64,000 nt of DNA from Ignavibacteria bacterium (lineage in GTDB: Bacteria > Bacteroidota > Ignavibacteria > Tepidaquicellales > Tepidaquicellaceae), in assembly GCA_041649015.1 (NCBI GenBank), contig JBAZNU010000003.1, positions 310,001-374,000 on the forward strand, in the 5' to 3' direction. The number at the start of each line of letters is the position of its first letter. Position 1 is the first letter of the stretch. The position numbers were made by a program, and so were the translations under genes. Shown here piece by piece: positions 9,925 to 20,100 of this stretch. Under the pieces are notes generated by a model that had not been told where the DNA came from, ran no database searches, and worked only from the letters and a program-made list of their open reading frames with translations.

Positions 9925-10602
9925 ATGGGAACATCAAACTGGCAGAATATATCTTATGTAATTGAAATAATAAAAACCATAAATCCCTACAAAATATTAG
10001 ATTTTGGCATGGGTTTTGGTAGATGGGGTATTCTCGCCAGAGAATTTCTTGAAATCTGGGACGATGAAAATTATACAGGAGCATGGAAACGTCAGATTGA
10101 CGGAGTTGAGGTGTATGCAGATTATATAAAGCCATATCATCATTACTTTTATTCTAATATATATATTGAAGAAGGTTATGGATGGATAAATAAATGTATA
10201 TGCGAATATGACCTTGTTATTTTCGGAGATGTGATTGAGCATTTTGAAAAGAACATGGGATTAATGTTGATTGAAAAAGCACTTACTTTATCACAATTCG
10301 TACTGATAAATATTCCTTTGGGAGCATATTGGGAACAAACTGAAAAGAATAAGAATAAATATGAAGAGCATAAAAGCGTTTGGTCAAGCAGCGACTTTAA
10401 TATTTATCAACACAGAATAATTAAATATTTCAGGGATAATACGGGCAGAAAATTTTGTGTTGTCCTGATTTCTAAAGAGCCCATAGAATTAGAGAAAGCG
10501 ATTCTTGAAAGATATGGAAAGTACTTTCATATAAAGAATTTTCTCAGGTACAAGTTGAAACTTAATAAATTAGTTGAGTATATCGAAAGAAAGAAATATT
10601 AA
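9925..10602 (+). CDS. SAM-dependent methyltransferase (class I)
   Basis: ATG at 9925 directly follows the flippase stop and gives MGTSNWQNISYVIE. An in-frame ATG at 9892 would overlap the flippase and is less likely. The protein has about 225 residues with the SAM-binding motif ILDFGMGFGRWGILA near residue 22, and an acidic motif followed by YDLVIFGDVIEHFEK, typical of motif IV in Rossmann methyltransferases. Within a glycan cluster it most plausibly methylates a sugar or caps a chain, which is inference from context. There is no signal peptide, so it is cytoplasmic. Confidence 0.8.
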   Translation: MGTSNWQNISYVIEIIKTINPYKILDFGMGFGRWGILAREFLEIWDDENYTGAWKRQIDGVEVYADYIKPYHHYFYSNIYIEEGYGWINKCICEYDLVIFGDVIEHFEKNMGLMLIEKALTLSQFVLINIPLGAYWEQTEKNKNKYEEHKSVWSSSDFNIYQHRIIKYFRDNTGRKFCVVLISKEPIELEKAILERYGKYFHIKNFLRYKLKLNKLVEYIERKKY

Positions 10603-11686
10603 AGTTATCTTTGCGGGTAGGTATAATGAAAACGAAATCCTGACCGGACCGGAGAAGGTTTGCAAAAGGGTATTTTCAGAATACGCTCAAACCGAGCAGA
10701 CAGTATTTATTGATTATTTTCGAGACGGGAGCAAATACGGCCTTTTTAAAAAATTATTTGGATTTGAGAAAATTACAGAAGCTAATAAAAGTCAGGTGAT
10801 GCGGTTCGGAATTTTTAGGATGCTCATTCATTTATATAAACTAAATCCTGAAATAATACACATACTTTCGTTCGAGAGATATACTTCTTTTATTTTTATA
10901 TTGAAGCTGATTACACGCTGCAAAATTTATTACACCGCTAATGGAATAATAAGACATGAAAATAAATATTACAACAAGGAAAGTTTATTCAGTGTTATAA
11001 AAAACGTAATTACAGAATCGGCGATTATGTATCTGAGTGATATCGTATTTTATCTTTCTGACAGGTCAAAGACTATTATACTTTATTATTACAGAATTAA
11101 TAAATTCAAATTAAAACCTGCAAGAAACGGGTTGGACGATTGTTTTCTTAAGTTACAGGAAGGAAATGTGGAAAAAGAAATTAACTCAATAGTTTTTATT
11201 GGCGATTTAGAACGTAAAGAAAAGGGAGGGGATTTTCTTTTGGATGCATTATCGCTTGTCGATTTGAGTTTTACCTTGTATATTATAACCGATAATAAAA
11301 GTTCATCGGATTACCAAATTAATAATTTGTCCAAAGTCATATTTATAAAAAAGCTTAAACCATTAGAACTTTCTTATTTTCTATTAAACAAAAATATTAT
11401 TGTTGCATCCGGTGAATATGACCAGTTTAACATTGCCGTGCTTGAAGGCATTTCCTGCGGTATGTATCCGGTGCTTACATTTCAAACAGGAATAAGTGAA
11501 ATAGTCAGTAGTTTTGCGGAATGCTCAATCGTTGAATACGGTGATATCAAGAAGCTTTCATTGATTATATCTTCATTGATAAGTAACAAAGTTACGTTAA
11601 AGTCGAAACCTAATCTTGGTATATTTAGATGGGATAATGTATACCGGGATTATTATCTTAAACATTATTTACACAAGGTATGTTGA
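10574..11686 (+). CDS. Glycosyltransferase, GT4-like (GT-B fold)
   Basis: The start is TTG at 10574, overlapping the methyltransferase by 29 bp. No upstream in-frame ATG preserves the N-terminal strand NIKVIFAGRYNENEI. The 370-residue protein shows a GT-B layout. The N-terminal half has GPEKVCKRVF, an acceptor-type loop. The C-terminal half has the nucleotide-sugar region with VVASGEYDQFNIAVLEGISCG, equivalent to the E-x7-E motif of GT4 enzymes. It would add one sugar to a lipid-linked glycan on the cytoplasmic face. Donor and acceptor are unknown. Confidence 0.82.
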   Translation: MSISKERNIKVIFAGRYNENEILTGPEKVCKRVFSEYAQTEQTVFIDYFRDGSKYGLFKKLFGFEKITEANKSQVMRFGIFRMLIHLYKLNPEIIHILSFERYTSFIFILKLITRCKIYYTANGIIRHENKYYNKESLFSVIKNVITESAIMYLSDIVFYLSDRSKTIILYYYRINKFKLKPARNGLDDCFLKLQEGNVEKEINSIVFIGDLERKEKGGDFLLDALSLVDLSFTLYIITDNKSSSDYQINNLSKVIFIKKLKPLELSYFLLNKNIIVASGEYDQFNIAVLEGISCGMYPVLTFQTGISEIVSSFAECSIVEYGDIKKLSLIISSLISNKVTLKSKPNLGIFRWDNVYRDYYLKHYLHKVC

Positions 11687-11690
11687 CGGC

Positions 11691-12758
11691 ATGAATAATA
11701 ATATTTTAATAATTACTAATGAACTTAAGCATGTATGCGGGGTTTCGAACCATATAAAGAATCTTGTAAATGGATTTGACAAGAAATACGGGAACTATAA
11801 TTTTATTCTTTTGTGCGGTAAAAAAGAAGAGGGGATTGATGAATTTTACAAGTGTAATATTATTATTAATGATAATTTGCTTCATTCGAGAAGAAATATT
11901 CTCTCGATTATACGTTCGGTGTTTTTTGTAAGGAAGATTATAAATCAGTATAACATTGGAATAATACACTCCCATAATCATTATGCGGCAAATATTTCCC
12001 GACAAGCAGCTGTATTTAAAAGAACAAAAACTGTTCAGACAAACCACGGTATTTTGAAAGAAGCAGGGAGGTTAAATCATTTTAATGCAGATTATTATGT
12101 CGTTCTTTCTGAGAGGATAAGAAATCATCTTTTATCTCTGGGAATATCAGCAAACAAAATAAGAATTATAAAACAGGGAATTTCTGAAACGTATATACCG
12201 AAGCAAAAAAATCAAAACGAAAAGCTTATTGTTTTTTCAGCCTCAAGATATACTGAAGAAAAGTCAATGGATGTTTACATAAATGCGGCAAATATTATAA
12301 GTAAAGAGCTTCCCGGATTATGTGACTTCTTTATATCAGGTGAGGGTGAATTAGAGGAAAAGTTAAAGAATTTAAATAATGCGAAAGGCGGTGCTGTAAA
12401 ATTTGTTAATCCAAAATCAGACTACAGAGATACACTCAAGAAGGCACATATTTTCGTGTTTAATTCTATAAAAGAAGGTACTCCAATTGTTCTTCTTGAG
12501 GCACTTTTTAGTGGTTGTAAAGTAATTACTTCATCTTTTGAAGGCTATGATGAGGTGCTGAAAGTTGCAAAGAATCTTATAGTTTATGAACCCGAAAACC
12601 TTGATGAACTTAGGGCTAAGCTTAAACAAGCCATTCAAAAATATTCAGGAAATGAAGATGCTAATTTTATTCAAGAAAATTTAATGCAGGAATATTCTTT
12701 AACGAATATGATAAGCAAACACAATGAATTGTATTCGGAAATACTCAAAGAGAAATAG
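11691..12758 (+). CDS. Glycosyltransferase family 4
   Basis: ATG at 11691, four bases after the previous stop, gives MNNNILIITNELKHVCGVSN. A longer reading from 11616 lies inside the upstream gene and was rejected. The protein has about 355 residues. The N-terminal GT-B half contains GVSNHIKNLVNGF and IIHSHNHYAANISRQAAVFK. The C-terminal half contains VFSASRYTEEKSMDVYINAA and SIKEGTPIVLLEALFSGCKV, the E-x7-E donor motif. It is a cytoplasmic enzyme that retains the anomeric configuration if it follows the family. Its place between two other transferases supports glycan repeat-unit assembly. Confidence 0.88.
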   Translation: MNNNILIITNELKHVCGVSNHIKNLVNGFDKKYGNYNFILLCGKKEEGIDEFYKCNIIINDNLLHSRRNILSIIRSVFFVRKIINQYNIGIIHSHNHYAANISRQAAVFKRTKTVQTNHGILKEAGRLNHFNADYYVVLSERIRNHLLSLGISANKIRIIKQGISETYIPKQKNQNEKLIVFSASRYTEEKSMDVYINAANIISKELPGLCDFFISGEGELEEKLKNLNNAKGGAVKFVNPKSDYRDTLKKAHIFVFNSIKEGTPIVLLEALFSGCKVITSSFEGYDEVLKVAKNLIVYEPENLDELRAKLKQAIQKYSGNEDANFIQENLMQEYSLTNMISKHNELYSEILKEK

Positions 12759-12766
12759 GCGTTATC

Positions 12767-13711
12767 ATGGGATTATTTGAAGATAAAATAACTGTACTAA
12801 TGCCGGTATATAATTCCGAAAATACTGTAGGGGCTTCAATTAAGAGTGTTCTTAACCAGTCTTACAAGAACTTCAATTTCATCATTGTAAATGACGGTTC
12901 TACTGATGGCAGCGATTCTATAATCCGTTCATTTACAGACGACAGGATAAAATATTATGTCTGTGAGCACGAGGGGCGTTCTACGGCTTCTAACTTTGGG
13001 ATTTCAAAAGCAGAAACAGAGTATGTAGCAAGAATTGATTCGGACGATTTATTTTTCAAGGATAAACTTGAAAAGCAGGTAAATTATCTGAAAAATAATA
13101 AAAGCATTGATATTTTATTCACATGGTCAATATTTTACAATAAGAACATGAGATTAAGATACTGGAAAAGTCCTGAGACAGATATAGAAATAAAGCAAAG
13201 ACTTATGTACCTGAATCCGATAAATCATTCTTCTGTAGTTTTCAGAAAGAAAATTTCTGAGGAAGTAATGAGTTATAATGAAAACATGGATGTTAATGAA
13301 GACTATGAACTATGGCTTAGACTATCCCGAAAAGCTGTGTTTCACTGTATTCCGGAGTTTCTTGTATTTTCTGAATTAAGAACTGAAGATAGAAACAAAC
13401 AATATTTTAACGGTGAGCTAAAAAAATTATTGGTACAGAATCTTATAAATAGCGGGGTAGAAGACACCAAAGAACTTAACGGATTGCTCGGGAAAATCGA
13501 GTACTATTACGGTGATATAAGAGAAGCCCGGAATCATTTTTCAAGATGTTATATTATGAAGAATTTTAAACATATACTTCTTGCTCACCTTCCAGGATCG
13601 ATACAGAGAAAATACCGCGGGTACAAGTACTCAATGCTATTTTCAACAGATACATTGAGAGCAGGTAAGTTTAAAAGAATTCTTAAAGACCTTATAAATC
13701 AAAATGTCTGA
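12767..13711 (+). CDS. Glycosyltransferase family 2
   Basis: The 314-residue GT-A fold enzyme opens with ITVLMPVYNSENTVGASIKS and continues with FIIVNDGSTDGS and the metal/donor motif YVARIDSDD near residue 87, all classic for GT2. A later stretch (NEDYELWLRLSRK) corresponds to the catalytic-base ED region. There are no membrane helices. It starts 8 bp after the previous gene and overlaps the next by 8 bp, so translation is probably coupled. The specificity cannot be read from the sequence. Confidence 0.9.
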   Translation: MGLFEDKITVLMPVYNSENTVGASIKSVLNQSYKNFNFIIVNDGSTDGSDSIIRSFTDDRIKYYVCEHEGRSTASNFGISKAETEYVARIDSDDLFFKDKLEKQVNYLKNNKSIDILFTWSIFYNKNMRLRYWKSPETDIEIKQRLMYLNPINHSSVVFRKKISEEVMSYNENMDVNEDYELWLRLSRKAVFHCIPEFLVFSELRTEDRNKQYFNGELKKLLVQNLINSGVEDTKELNGLLGKIEYYYGDIREARNHFSRCYIMKNFKHILLAHLPGSIQRKYRGYKYSMLFSTDTLRAGKFKRILKDLINQNV

Positions 13712-15323
13712 AAGAAACAAAACAATAACAGGTTATATAATTATTACATTTGTATTTTTGGCGTTTCTTATGGTAAGCGGAATTTTGCAGACCGGTTTTC
13801 TTTCTGACGACTATGTGGCAAGTAATTCAGCAAACATATCAACACTAAAGGACAAGTTTACAAGTAATATCAAATTTCATAACAGCCTACTTTTCAGGCC
13901 GTTATGGTCGCTGACTTTATGTTTGGATATAGTCCTTACGAAGTTTTTTGAGCTGAATGCAGGAAATTTCATTATCCCTATTATTCATAACCTGATACTG
14001 TATTTATTATTTGCACTAATTCCATCTTTGATATTGCTATATCTTACCAGAGACAAGTATCTGTCATACCTGTATTTCGTTTTGATTCTTCTATTCCCTA
14101 ATAATCTTCATTCATTATTATGGATGGTTTGCAGACATGACACGCAAGCAGGTATTTTAGGAATGCTCAGTATGTTGTCTATGCTTTTATATATTGATAA
14201 AGAAAAGCGATTATACAAATACATTTCCGCAGCACTGTTTCTGTTGTCACTGATGTTTAAGGAAGCTGGACTTGTTTTTGCGTTTTTAATTGTTTTCATG
14301 GTCTTCTATTTGAAGGATAAGAATTACAGTTTTAAGGTAAAAGATTATATACTTCATCTTGCGTTTCTTCTTGTCTATTCTGCTTATAAGTTATACTTGC
14401 TTGGCGGTTCTTCGGACAGATTAATAAATTATTTTTCCTTTTCTCTTTCTGAAAGATTGTACGTGATTCCCAAAGCCTTGTTTTCATTTTTTTCTTTTGC
14501 TGATTATTTATCCACGGATTATTTCCTGAATACTTTAGATATTGAAAATTTAGCCCTGGCATTGTTTCCTTTATTATGTTTTTTATCAATATTCTTAATT
14601 GTTTATAGAAGGAGCCTTAAAGGGATTTTTCTATTTGGGCTATTCCTAATATTAATAATTCCCAATATTATTGCAGGCTATTTCAGTCCGCGTCTTGTGA
14701 TTATACCTTTTGCAGCAATATTTTTGTTTGTATTTTACGATTTTAAAAGTCTTAATTATAAGAAGCAAATATACGTGAAGATAATAGTTATATTGGTAAT
14801 AATGTTTTTTGTTCCAGGTGCTAAATCCATGATTGAAGATTATAAAGAAGCGTATAAATTACTAATGAATAAAAACACTATTGTAACAGATGAATTAATC
14901 AAACAAGAACCGAAGAAAATTTTCCTGCTACTTCCGTCAAGAATAAAACAGGTGCATGTGTATGACAATATTCCGACCGTGTATAATTATTATAAGTACA
15001 ATGATTTTGTGTATGAAGACGATGTTGATGGTTTTGTGAATTATGCGGCTCTCGATTTAGAGTCGCTGAAATCAGAGATTAAAATCAGCAAGTTAAACGA
15101 TACTGTTTTTACTGCTTATTGTACGGGGATTACACAGTATTTTTACAATTCGCTAAATAATTCCGTAATTGATTACGAAAATGAATATATAAAATGTGAG
15201 TTTATTAAAGATAAAATGTTTCTGAATAAGAGCAAAACAGTTAAAATTACCTTAAAAAAGTCAAGGTCTTATGACTATATAGCGCTGACCAATAAATCAA
15301 TTATGCATATTAATTCTGAATGA
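13704..15323 (+). CDS. Multispanning GT-C-type glycosyltransferase or membrane mannosyltransferase-like protein
   Basis: The 539-residue protein has a first helix at residues about 9-30, then the acidic pair GFLSDDYVASNS in the first extracytoplasmic loop, as in GT-C enzymes such as ArnT or PMT relatives. About ten more hydrophobic segments extend to residue 375. A soluble C-terminal domain of about 160 residues follows (from KSMIEDYKEAYKLLM). GT-C enzymes use polyprenyl-phosphate sugars, so this protein would modify the glycan or a protein on the periplasmic side. It overlaps the GT2 gene by 8 bp and the next gene by 4 bp (ATGA). Family assignment is moderate because overall similarity was judged by eye. 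Confidence 0.7.
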   Translation: MSERNKTITGYIIITFVFLAFLMVSGILQTGFLSDDYVASNSANISTLKDKFTSNIKFHNSLLFRPLWSLTLCLDIVLTKFFELNAGNFIIPIIHNLILYLLFALIPSLILLYLTRDKYLSYLYFVLILLFPNNLHSLLWMVCRHDTQAGILGMLSMLSMLLYIDKEKRLYKYISAALFLLSLMFKEAGLVFAFLIVFMVFYLKDKNYSFKVKDYILHLAFLLVYSAYKLYLLGGSSDRLINYFSFSLSERLYVIPKALFSFFSFADYLSTDYFLNTLDIENLALALFPLLCFLSIFLIVYRRSLKGIFLFGLFLILIIPNIIAGYFSPRLVIIPFAAIFLFVFYDFKSLNYKKQIYVKIIVILVIMFFVPGAKSMIEDYKEAYKLLMNKNTIVTDELIKQEPKKIFLLLPSRIKQVHVYDNIPTVYNYYKYNDFVYEDDVDGFVNYAALDLESLKSEIKISKLNDTVFTAYCTGITQYFYNSLNNSVIDYENEYIKCEFIKDKMFLNKSKTVKITLKKSRSYDYIALTNKSIMHINSE

Positions 15324-16381
15324 TACCAAGGGTCTTACATATTACTCCTACCTTTAATTACACCTGCGGGAGGTCGTATTATCATTATATCACGCTCAAG
15401 CATCTGAGGAAATATAACTGTTATAATTTCTTGTTCTCAAGAGAGAAAACTGCTCAAAAACGTCTGGAGGAACTTGACATAGATTTTTTAATAAATGATA
15501 ATATTGGATCAAATAATCCTATTCACTATACAAAAATATTAAAACAAATACATGGAATTGTTTCGGATAAAAACATAAACATTCTTCATTCTTACAGCAG
15601 GGCAACTGAATTTCTTTGCACATTATATAAAAAGTATATCAATAAAAATATAAAAACAGTTAATACGGTAATGAGTCTTGTCAGCAGGAAATTTTTTGTT
15701 GAGTATAAATCCGATAGAATAATTTCAATAAGCAGGTGTGTAAATACAGAGCTTACGGATAAATTCAAAATACCCAAAGGAAGAATTAAACTAATATATA
15801 ATTTTGCAGAACCACCAATAAAGGAATACATTTCTATAAAGAGAAAAGAATCCGGCTTCGTAATACTATCAGCAGGAAGATTTCACGAAGAAAAGAATTT
15901 TAAAACACTTCTTCGGGCTTTGCATTTTATAAACAATCCTCAAATATCTCTAAAATTAGTCGGAAGCGGTAAACTGGAGGCAGATTATAAAAAATATATT
16001 TTGAAGCATAATATCAAAGCGGCTATATTTCCATCTCAGAATGATCTTGCTCCATTATTTGCTCAATGTGATATTTGTGTTCTGCCTTCTGTTGTTGATC
16101 CTCTTCCTACCTTTATGATACAAGCAGGATTATTTAAAAAACCGTTTATTGGTTCAGATGTTGATGGAATCGGTGAAACAATAGAACATGAAGTAAATGG
16201 CTTAACGTTCGAAAAGAAAAATTACAAAGAATTAGCGGATAATATTATGAGGTTTTATGAGGATAAAAAGTTAATGATAAAGTGTTCCGATAATCTTTTT
16301 AGTTTAGTTTCTGAAAGGCATTCTCCTGATAAGAATATCGATCAAATATACAATTTATACATCGAATTATTATCTAAATGA
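15320..16381 (+). CDS. Glycosyltransferase family 4
   Basis: The 353-residue GT-B enzyme begins with a strand/loop IPRVLHITPTFNYTCGRSYY. It contains INILHSYSRATEFL in the N-terminal domain. The C-terminal domain has GFVILSAGRFHEEKNFKTLL, KLVGSGKLEADYKKY and CVLPSVVDPLPTFMIQAG, the usual GT4 nucleotide-sugar motifs. The catalytic region reads D-P-L-P-T-F instead of the common E-G-x-P, a tolerable variant. It overlaps its neighbours on both sides by ATGA, so it is part of one tightly coupled operon. Confidence 0.87.
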   Translation: MIPRVLHITPTFNYTCGRSYYHYITLKHLRKYNCYNFLFSREKTAQKRLEELDIDFLINDNIGSNNPIHYTKILKQIHGIVSDKNINILHSYSRATEFLCTLYKKYINKNIKTVNTVMSLVSRKFFVEYKSDRIISISRCVNTELTDKFKIPKGRIKLIYNFAEPPIKEYISIKRKESGFVILSAGRFHEEKNFKTLLRALHFINNPQISLKLVGSGKLEADYKKYILKHNIKAAIFPSQNDLAPLFAQCDICVLPSVVDPLPTFMIQAGLFKKPFIGSDVDGIGETIEHEVNGLTFEKKNYKELADNIMRFYEDKKLMIKCSDNLFSLVSERHSPDKNIDQIYNLYIELLSK

Positions 16382-17121
16382 ATAAAGAATTCAAAATACT
16401 TGATATAAGTTACAATGAGATTGCAGATTTGCTTTTACTTGAATCAAAGAACAGGTGTGTTCTTCTGACTTATTATAATTTCAATACTAACATACTAATT
16501 AATAAGAAACCTGAATTTTGTTTATTACTAAAAGAACATTTTTATATTCATAATGATGGAATAGGTTCTTACCTCTTCTCTAAAAGTCTGTTTGGTAATA
16601 AACTAAGGTATAATATTAACGGATCAAATCTTTATCCTGTATTGGTAAAAAAACTTCTTGACTCAGACAAGAAGGTTTTTGTGCTTTTTTCCCATAATAA
16701 TAATAACAACATGATTAAATCACTTGTAAAAGAATCATTCGGTGAGAAAAGTGAATTAATTAAATATGCCGTGTATGAGGGTAATAATGATGATACTATT
16801 AAAGAGAAAATTAGAACCTTCAATCCGGATGCAATTTTTGCAGGTTTAGGACAACCTTATCAGGAAGAATGGGTATTCAGAAATAAAGAATTAATTAATA
16901 CCGGGCTTATGATTTGTTCGGGCAGCGGATTTGAATATATTGTAAACAGAAAAAAGAGAGCACCCGAGAGTTTTCAAAAAGCAGGATTTGAATGGTTGTA
17001 CAGGCTCTTTCAGGAACCCACAAGGCTATGGAAAAGGTATATTATTGGGATTCCGGTTTTTCTATTTCATGTCTTAAGGCAAAAGATTAAATTAATAATT
17101 AAAAAGCCCGATATTTCATGA
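16378..17121 (+). CDS. WecG/TagA/CpsF family glycosyltransferase (GT26)
   Basis: The 247-residue protein carries the GT26 hallmark AIFAGLGQPYQEEWVFRNKE and the downstream motif KRAPESFQKAGFEWLYRLFQ, followed by EPTRLWKRYIIGIPVFL, as in WecG and TagA. These enzymes add the second sugar to an undecaprenyl-linked acceptor (ManNAc or ManNAcA in characterised members). Its actual sugar here is unknown. A hydrophobic/basic C-terminal tail (IIGIPVFLFHVLRQKIKLII) likely docks it to the membrane. It overlaps the first PorU-like gene by 4 bp (ATGA), physically joining glycan synthesis with sortase genes. Confidence 0.93.
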   Translation: MNKEFKILDISYNEIADLLLLESKNRCVLLTYYNFNTNILINKKPEFCLLLKEHFYIHNDGIGSYLFSKSLFGNKLRYNINGSNLYPVLVKKLLDSDKKVFVLFSHNNNNNMIKSLVKESFGEKSELIKYAVYEGNNDDTIKEKIRTFNPDAIFAGLGQPYQEEWVFRNKELINTGLMICSGSGFEYIVNRKKRAPESFQKAGFEWLYRLFQEPTRLWKRYIIGIPVFLFHVLRQKIKLIIKKPDIS

Positions 17122-20100
17122 AGCGGATTCTTTTCATCTTACTAATATTTTCGAATATTTCAATTGCACAGAATTTTAACTGGATAACTCCTAATAAGTC
17201 ATACCTCAAGCTTTATGTCATTGAAGACGGAATTTACAGATTGAACAGAACTGATTTTATAAATGCAGGTATTAATCCGACATCAATAGATCCAAGAACA
17301 ATCAAAGTTTTTTTCAAAGGCGCAGAACTACCAATCTATTTTTTCGGTCAGGATAACGGTGTTTTTGAGGATACTGATTTTATGGATTTCTACGGTCAGA
17401 GAAACTACGGGGGAAATACAATTACTTACAAAGAACAGGGCGGAACTAATGTAGTAGATTACACCACAAATGAGTTTTACAATTTGTATTCTGACACGAG
17501 TGTTTACTGGATTGGCTGGGATGGGGCTAATGGGCTGCGTTATGCTGATTATAATTTCTCTTCTTCCAGTACTTACACACAGAACTTCTTTTATTCAACT
17601 GTTCATTTTGAGAGGGACTTAATTTATTCCTTAGGGGAAAAAAGAAACAACAATGATTATAGAAATTTTAATAATGAAAAGGTATCCGGAGAGGGCTGGT
17701 ACTGGCGGGAAATGAACAGAGGAAATTCGGTAAGCGATACCATCAGAACTCCTTTTCTTACTCCCGGCAACCTGCCATGTTCGCTGAAAGTATTTGCATA
17801 TCCTAACTCTTTTGTGGATTCAATATTTAACGAGCATAGATTGGTTGTAAGGGTTAATGGTAACATTGTAGATACTTTGAAAACTGATAATTACAAGCGG
17901 ATTGATACAACTATTATCTTTTCATCTTCACTTCTATCAGTATCCTCATTGAACCAAGTCTCTTTTACTTATACAGGAGCAGGTACATACGTTGGAGTCA
18001 TGCTTTTCGATAATTTTGAGTTGAATTATCCTAAAAAATTTGAGCTTGATAATTCCAGGATTATGTTTGGCGTTAACAGTATTGATACAAGTGGAATTAA
18101 ATACAATATAAGCGGTTACAACTCTTCTCAGTCTCTTAGTATTTATGATGTTAAGAACAATCTAAGAATTACCGGTATATCTTCTTCTTCAGATACCGTT
18201 ATATTCACGGGTAAACTTAATGGGAAATTCGAAGTAAACAATAATATAATTACAAAAAAACCTCTTAGAATAAAGCAAAGGTCAGTACCTAATCTTGTGA
18301 CAAATTCGCAGGGTGCAGATTATCTAATTGTTTACAACAAAGTTCTTGAATCATCAGCAGAGCAACTGAGACAGTACAGAGCATTAAAAGATGGTTACAG
18401 GTCAGCAAAGTTTGAGATAGAGGATATATATGATGTGTTTGGATACGGACTTGAAAATCCAACGGCAGTCAGGCTTTTTGTGAAAAATATTTCTGACACC
18501 TGGCCTCAACCAAAGGTTAAATTCCTTTGTCTTTTTGGGAGGGGATCATTAGACCCAAAGAAAAATTCATCATCATCTGTTTATTACAGCAATCTTGTAC
18601 CTGTTTACGGAAACCCGATATCTGACGGTTATTTTGCAAATTTCAATTTGAACGCATTTACATATTATCACCAAATATCTGTCGGCAGGATTCCTGCACT
18701 TTCAAATCAGGAGGGTAATGATATAGTCTCTAACATTATTCAGTACGAAAATCAATCATCAACTCCTGAAAAATGGTTTAAGAATTTTGTATTTATTACA
18801 GGTGGAATGACCATACAAGAGCAGATACAATTTGCAAATCAGTCTAACTATTTTATTAATTCGTACGTAAAACCTTCCCCAAACTCCGGTTTTCCTGTAA
18901 GGGTTTTCAGAAACGATTCGGCTGGGGGAGTTACTTTTAATTATCAGGATTCAATAAAAAATGCGATAAATTCTGGAAGTACTATTACAAATTATATAGG
19001 ACATGCAGCAAGTTCAAACTGGGACAACGGGCTTGATGACCCTTCGGTATTATCAAATCAGTATAGAATGCCTGTTGTTTTCAGCATGACTTGTTTTACC
19101 GGCAAGAACGCCGAAACTGAGTTTAGAAGTTTTGGTGAAAAGTTTGTTTATATGCTGGGAAAAGGTGCGGTTGGGTTCGTTGGCAGTACTGGCTGGAGCT
19201 TTTCATATTCCGGAAATCGATTTAATGAACAGATGATACGATGTTTTTCAAAGGATACATTAAGAAGAATAGGAGATATTGTCCGTTATGCATCACGAGT
19301 TCTTTCATATGATTCTATGGATTTTGCAGCAAGAAATACAGTGAACTGTTATGGAATGCTGGGAGACCCTGCGGTAAAACTTCTAATGCCAGTATATCCC
19401 GAATATGGAATTGGTCTTTCAGATTATAAATTTTCAAATGATTTTCCCTCAATTAGAGAGCCCGTAAATCTTTCGGTATATCCGTTTAACATGGGAATAT
19501 TTTCAGATTCAATGAAAATATCGTTTACAATCCTTCGGAATGGAGTGCAGTATAAAAATAAAGATACTGTGATTAAGAATTTCGGTCTTACTGATACTGT
19601 TAACTATAATTTTGTACTTGATTCTGCTGGAAACTATTCAATTAGTGTCAAGTTAGATCCTGATAACTGGAACACGAAAGAGGTAAAAACAAACAATGAT
19701 ATATTAATTCCCATTGTTTTAAAAAACCTGTCTTTTATACCGCTTAAACCATTAGATAACCAGGTGGTAAGTACTGATAGTGTTGAGATTCTTGGGATTA
19801 ATCCTAATATTGACCCAGGAAGCGGCCAGGTTAAACTTATTCTGCAGATTGATTCAACAAAGAATTTTAATTCTACTTTCCAAAGAACTTATTTCGTTAG
19901 TAATCCTCAGGGATTAACAACAAAATTCAGGATACTTTTGCCTGCAAAGGATTCAAATATTGTATATTTCTTCAGAATGAATTCTATAGTTAATTCTGAT
20001 ACAACGGGATGGTCGGAATACAGAAGATTTATTTACCGGAATTCATTAACAGAGTCTTCGACAAAGGGTACCAGCATTAATCAGCAAGTAAATATCATTA